Shown here: positions 60,129-64,000 of the stretch, one piece after another
Position numbering within the stretch: the first letter of the stretch is position 1
Layout of the letters: every line of letters starts with the position of its first letter
Assembly: GCA_904063045.1 (NCBI GenBank)
Contig: CAJFCJ010000026.1
Span: 1-64,000, forward strand
DNA length: 64,000 nucleotides
Direction: 5' to 3'
DNA from: Dimorphilus gyrociliatus
Taxonomy: Eukaryota; Annelida; Polychaeta; Dinophilidae
Program-made: the position numbers and the translations under genes
Notes under the pieces: model-generated
Database searches by the model: none
What the model saw: only the letters and a program-made list of their open reading frames with translations
What the model was told of the DNA's origin: nothing

Positions 60129-61557
60129 AAAGAAACCAGAAATATAAACACATTTTTACTCTTTACAATTCTTTGTCCATCCAAAAGAAAACTTACTTGT
60201 AAAAGTACCAAACTAACGGAAATAACAACTATATAGATTCCATATTCGACAAGCCATCTTTTAAGAGCTAAATAGCATCCCTGTTATTCAAATATTTAGA
60301 TTCAGGAAAATAAAAAAAAAAACAAAAAATAACAAACCTTATGGTGAAGAAATTCTCTTTTAAATGATATACAAAATTCTAGCCATCTTTCTCGTTTCTT
60401 ATACTTTATATCATGATTACAGCATTGTATAGGAATAGATAGAATCGTCTAAAAAAAAATAATAGAATATATTAAATAGAATATTTTTATGAAAGTGAAT
60501 TTTCTTAAATATTTTTTCTATTTTTACATTTTGTACGTAAAAATTTCTACAAACTTTTAAGGAAAAATATACTATATACTATTAGCTATTTATTCCTTAC
60601 CTCGTTATATCTATTATTGTATTCGTATTTAGATGTAAACCAATCATGATAATTATCTGCCCCACAACAGCGTAACTATTGTTAATAGTAACAAAAAAAG
60701 AAAAAAAAAATATGAATAGACAATCAATAAATCTTTTTTTTTTCATTAAAATTTTATTTTAAATATGTTCATACTCCTAGTTGCATATCATTCCATGCAT
60801 TTTCCAATCTGGTTCCTCGATTCATATATTCGTGTTGGACAAAATTTCTCATATTTTCATGCATATTCCAATCAATCTTTACAAGGAAAAGGAAATTACA
60901 TTTTGAAAATTATTTACATATTTTAAATTAGTATACATATGCACTGATAATGTAATAGAAACAAATATATTTTCAATACTGCGTATACCTGGTTGATATT
61001 AACGCTTGCTGCTATAAGACCAATAATTTGTAGAAGAACTAGTAAACATATCATGAATGCATACTGAAACGAAAGGATATTTCATTAGCTACGTCAACAA
61101 TAATAAATACGAGTTATTTACTTACAGCCTTTATCACAGTTCTCTTTTGAAATAGAACACCACAACATCCCAATAATGAAATCAAAAGTGTAAATCCGCC
61201 AAGAGCAATTATAAAGATTATTATTAATTTTCCAGTATTAGGTAATTCTGCTGAATTAACAAAAACAGTTCCATTTGCATTTTTTACCGGTTCAAAAAGT
61301 GCTAATTTCGTAATTTCTAAGTAGCTTGTAGTTGTATCATCCGTCAGCATCCACGTGCCAAAACCCATACAAAATAGGCTTACAAACGAAAAGAACGTAT
61401 TGAATACGAAAAGTAACCATTTTGTACAGGATTCTTTACAGGTTAACGTAACCGGTTTCTCAGGAATCTCAAAAAACGGAGCCACTGAAAGCATTTCTTT
61501 GGGGGAAAGATATTCTTCTTCTTTTTCAACTGTGTTATCTTCGTTCCACTCGGACAT
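60017..61557 (-). CDS. Tetraspanin, 328 aa, last exon antisense within the K2P gene
   Basis: Minus-strand exons 61557-61126, 61063-60989, 60876-60775, 60675-60601, 60448-60338, 60280-60197 and 60124-60017, all phase 0. An acidic N-terminal tail of about 45 residues, then TM1 (WLLFVFNTFFSFVSLFCMG), TM2 (LIIIFIIALGGFTLLISLLG) with cysteines GCCG, and TM3 (FMICLLVLLQIIGLIAA). The large loop carries the diagnostic LRCCGADN and later IQCCNHD and GCYLALKRW. TM4 (IYIVVISVSLVLLQ) needs the last exon (LAMVLIAFCLSFIIS) to be complete, as in other tetraspanins. That exon, with its acceptor tttctttttag, lies on the reverse of the K2P C-terminal codons. Tetraspanins organise membrane-protein microdomains; the partner is unknown. 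Confidence 0.85.
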
Positions 61558-62202
61558 TTTTCAATAATAGTAATAAGGGAGCTCTTCAAACTATTGTTAG
61601 ATTCGAAATGTTCAGTAATGTTTCTTTTTTATCTTGTTGCTTCTGTGTACGCGAGGGTAAATAGCCGGAAAAAAAACAGGAAAGTCTGGAATATATTTGC
61701 AAAAATTTAGGTTCCCAAAGGTTACAAAAGGACACTTTAACCGAAACAAATGCCTTTGCAACTTGTTTTATGAGTAGAATATAATTATTTCGTTAAGAAA
61801 ATCCTAGAGCAAAAAAATAAAAACGAAGACGAACGATAGTAAAAGTCTACGCCGCCATTTTTTTTTTAAAAATTACATTTTGATCTAATTATGAAAATAA
61901 GTAGTATATTCTCTGGAAAAAAATGTTGTTAAATATATATGAAGAAACAAAAGATATTACTGTCTCTTAATGAATTGATATATTTTATTGACAATCGAAG
62001 AGAGCGCCAGAGAGAATTCTCAGAATAGAACAAAGTTCTAATTGTGTACTGTAGGTATTCCAAATGCAAAGGAATATGTGTTTGAAGACGGTTATATTTT
62101 ATTGAAACATGTCAGCTGGTTGAGTATACTCAACACTATTACAACTCAGAGATGTACCATAATAATTAAAGTCATTTTGGTGGCTGATCGAACAAGAGTA
62201 CG
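61558..62202. promoter_or_regulatory. Divergent spacer, tetraspanin and antistasin-like gene
   Basis: 645 AT-rich bases between divergent start codons. gccgccatttt at about 61850 is a YY1-like promoter element. No coding exon seen. Confidence 0.4.
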
Positions 62203-63227
62203 ATGAAAATATTTCTTTCCTTTTCTTTCTGGGCTGTCACTTTGTTTTTGATAGCAGCTGCTAAGGATGAAGATTGGGAGGACATAGACGTCGTAGCTGT
62301 AAATTTAGATGACGACACAAAGGGGGATTCGGAAAATGAAGTCGAGGCTTCGTTGACAACTACTCCATCTAAAGTCAGTCCAGACGCTTGTCCAGTCCTG
62401 AATTGCGATAAAATTTGTCCGTGCGGTAAAAAGACCGATTCAGACCATTGTTACATTTGCGAATGTGAGTGTAATCATGGTGACAAATGTGAGCATGAGT
62501 GTGAATTTGGACGAAAAATTTCTAGTACTGGCGAGTTGACTTGCGAATGTCACTCTGAACAACAATACATAGGAGTTTGTAAAGCGTTTTGCCATAATAT
62601 TCATAATGAAGCTAAAAATTGCGAAATATGTCCTCATTGTAATTGTAACGGTCAAGTTAACAATTGTCCAACTCTAGAATGCAATACAGTGTGTAAATAT
62701 GGGTATACAAGAGATTACAACGATTGCCCATCGTGTAATTGTCAACGTGGACCGGATCATCCAGGTCACGTAGACCCTTGTTACCATACCAGGTGTGATT
62801 ATGGGCAAATTTGCAAAGTTATTGCAGGAAATGCTGTTTGCGTTGGTAAGTAATTCAATTAATTCTAGTTTGAATAGGAATTTATATTCTCTTTCCTCTT
62901 TTTTTTTCTAAATATTTTAGGACATCCAAGTCCGATAACAACACTCCCCCCTCTAAATCCACCACAGTGCCCTAAACTTACTTGCGGACCAGACTGTACT
63001 TGTGAACATTTCATTAGAGACGATGGCTGTACGGTTTGTCAGTGTGCTAACGCATGCTACGTAAGTTTTTCATTTTTTATTGTGATTGAAATATTCTAAA
63101 CTTGAAATTGATATACTCTTTTTAGGGTGTTGCTTGTCCTTATGGCACTATATGCATTCCATACTACGTCTTCGAAGCCTATACGGGAAAACTTCAAGTA
63201 ACACCAAACTGCAGAAAAGTAGAATAG
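62203..63227 (+). CDS. Secreted antistasin-like cysteine-rich protein, 294 aa
   Basis: Exons 62203-62845, 62921-63060 and 63126-63227 (phases 1 and 0). Signal peptide MKIFLSFSFWAVTLFLIAAA, then an acidic Asp/Glu-rich linker to about residue 55. Cysteine-rich modules follow in the antistasin pattern C-P-x-L-x-C, C-x-x-G, D-x-x-x-C-x-x-C-x-C: CPVLNCDKICPCGKKTD, CPTLECNTVCKYGYTRD and CPKLTCGPDCTCEHF. Between them lie more divergent Cys modules, including CDYGQICKVIAGNAVC, which resembles follistatin-type segments. Antistasin domains inhibit serine proteases such as factor Xa or trypsin. This could be a protease inhibitor or an extracellular-matrix protein; the reactive-site residue cannot be assigned safely. 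Confidence 0.8.
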
Positions 63228-63507
63228 ATCATACGAGAGAGATGTCGCTAGTGTATCATCTTGGCGTAAATAATTCGTACATCATTGTGTGTCTTTTCGC
63301 AATAAAAAAGTAATAAAATTATTATAAAAAATTTATAATGAAAGAGCTCACTTACGTTCAGTTAGATAAAATGAATCTTTATCAAGATTGCTACTTTCTA
63401 GAGTTTATCATACTTGAGATAAGTCGGCATAATCTTAAACACATACTATATATATACATGTATAAACCGATATACTTACATCTTGAAAATTAAAGAAAGC
63501 GAAAACA
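63228..63507. other. Short spacer before the phospholipase gene
   Basis: AT-rich 3' flank with aataaaa at 63300-63306, a likely polyadenylation signal for the antistasin-like gene. No other feature seen. Confidence 0.5.
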
Positions 63508-64000
63508 ATGAAAAGTCTTATTCTATTAGGCTTTTTCGGCTGTCTTTATTTCGCATCAGGTTTAGAAAAATTTCTTCTTCTTGTAGATTATATTGTGTAT
63601 ATGTTTTTTTTTAAAAGCACGATTAACAACTGAAGAAGTTGAATGGTTGGATTTCGCTATTCAACATCAAAATAATGCATCTTTTCAAACACTTTGGAAG
63701 AAAAAAGTGAAAAGTTATAAAGAAGCTACAGTTAGTAAATAACGAAACTGTTTAATAATATATTTCTCATTTTGCTGCTCATCAATTAGGTTGACATTCC
63801 TGAGTTTAAATGTAATGTGGGGCCAATAGGAGATAAACCTACCTCAGGTAATTGATTAAAAATATATCCCTTAGTCATATAATTTGATGGATTTTTAAGT
63901 AATAATTTTGTTTAGTTCACAAATTAAAACCTGGAGATATTAACGTCGTTGCTGCTTTTGGGGATTCAATTACTGCCGGGAACGGAGCTGATGCTGATAA
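63508..64000 (+). CDS. PLB1: Phospholipase B1-like secreted lipase, 5' part
   Basis: Exons 63508-63559, 63618-63730, 63790-63847 and 63916 to the window end, with agreeing phases (1,0,1). A signal peptide (MKSLILLGFFGCLYFAS) leads into a helical segment, then FKCNVGPIGDKPTSVHKL and VVAAFGDSITAGNGADAD. The GDSI block, with nucleophile Ser, is block I of the GDSL-like (SGNH) lipases. The PTSVHxLxPxDI context is specific to animal phospholipase B. Such enzymes remove both acyl chains from glycerophospholipids. The catalytic Asp and His are beyond the window; the tandem-repeat number typical of vertebrate PLB1 cannot be assessed. Confidence 0.88.

Overview
This window looks like nuclear DNA from a small, intron-rich, strongly AT-rich invertebrate. 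Most introns are 50-100 bp with GT..AG ends, intergenic DNA is full of (TA)n, and genes sit close together. Clear orthologues include WSB1/2, p70 S6 kinase, GCAT, MED19, USP32, a two-pore K+ channel, a tetraspanin, an antistasin-type inhibitor and phospholipase B1. Together with the antistasin repeats and TIR-HEAT proteins, these suggest a lophotrochozoan, possibly an annelid with a compact genome. That species-level guess is inference. I saw no rRNA, tRNA, CRISPR array or recognisable transposon. Gene models were built by hand from reading frames, splice signals and intron phase; no search was run.

Layout. 1-201: last exon of an unknown gene. 901-18551: eight plus-strand genes of no family I recognise. 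They encode all-helical or coiled-coil proteins, several only about 80-90 residues long, and almost all have a pyrimidine-tract/AG acceptor a few bases before the ATG. 19457-24244: a large multi-exon orphan encoding a very repetitive, probably disordered protein (Asp/Ser/Gly/Glu minisatellite, Pro/Thr/Ser/Val repeat, Asn/Ser/Glu repeat, Gly-Arg repeat, Ala-Thr repeat). 24727-27065 (-): WSB. 27693-31380 (+): p70 S6 kinase. 32412-34195 (-) and 35851-37830 (+): two divergently transcribed TIR-HEAT paralogues. 38107-40622 (+): GCAT. 40765-41572 (-): MED19. 41573-44217: gene-free DNA with a promoter-like island. 44218-52038 (-): USP32. 52264-55468 and 56134-57853 (+): two Ig-domain surface proteins that look like tandem duplicates. 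59033-60128 (+): K2P channel. 60017-61557 (-): tetraspanin, whose last coding exon lies antisense inside the channel's coding region. 62203-63227 (+): antistasin-like secreted inhibitor. 63508-64000 (+): start of a phospholipase B.

The conserved genes are ordinary housekeeping or signalling loci and do not form one pathway. The stretches that look least described are the orphan helical array with its acceptor-next-to-ATG structure, the repetitive exon-cassette gene beside it, the TIR-HEAT pair (putative NADase glutamate kept in both; one copy has two in-frame stops between an N-terminal extension and its TIR domain), and the K2P/tetraspanin coding overlap.
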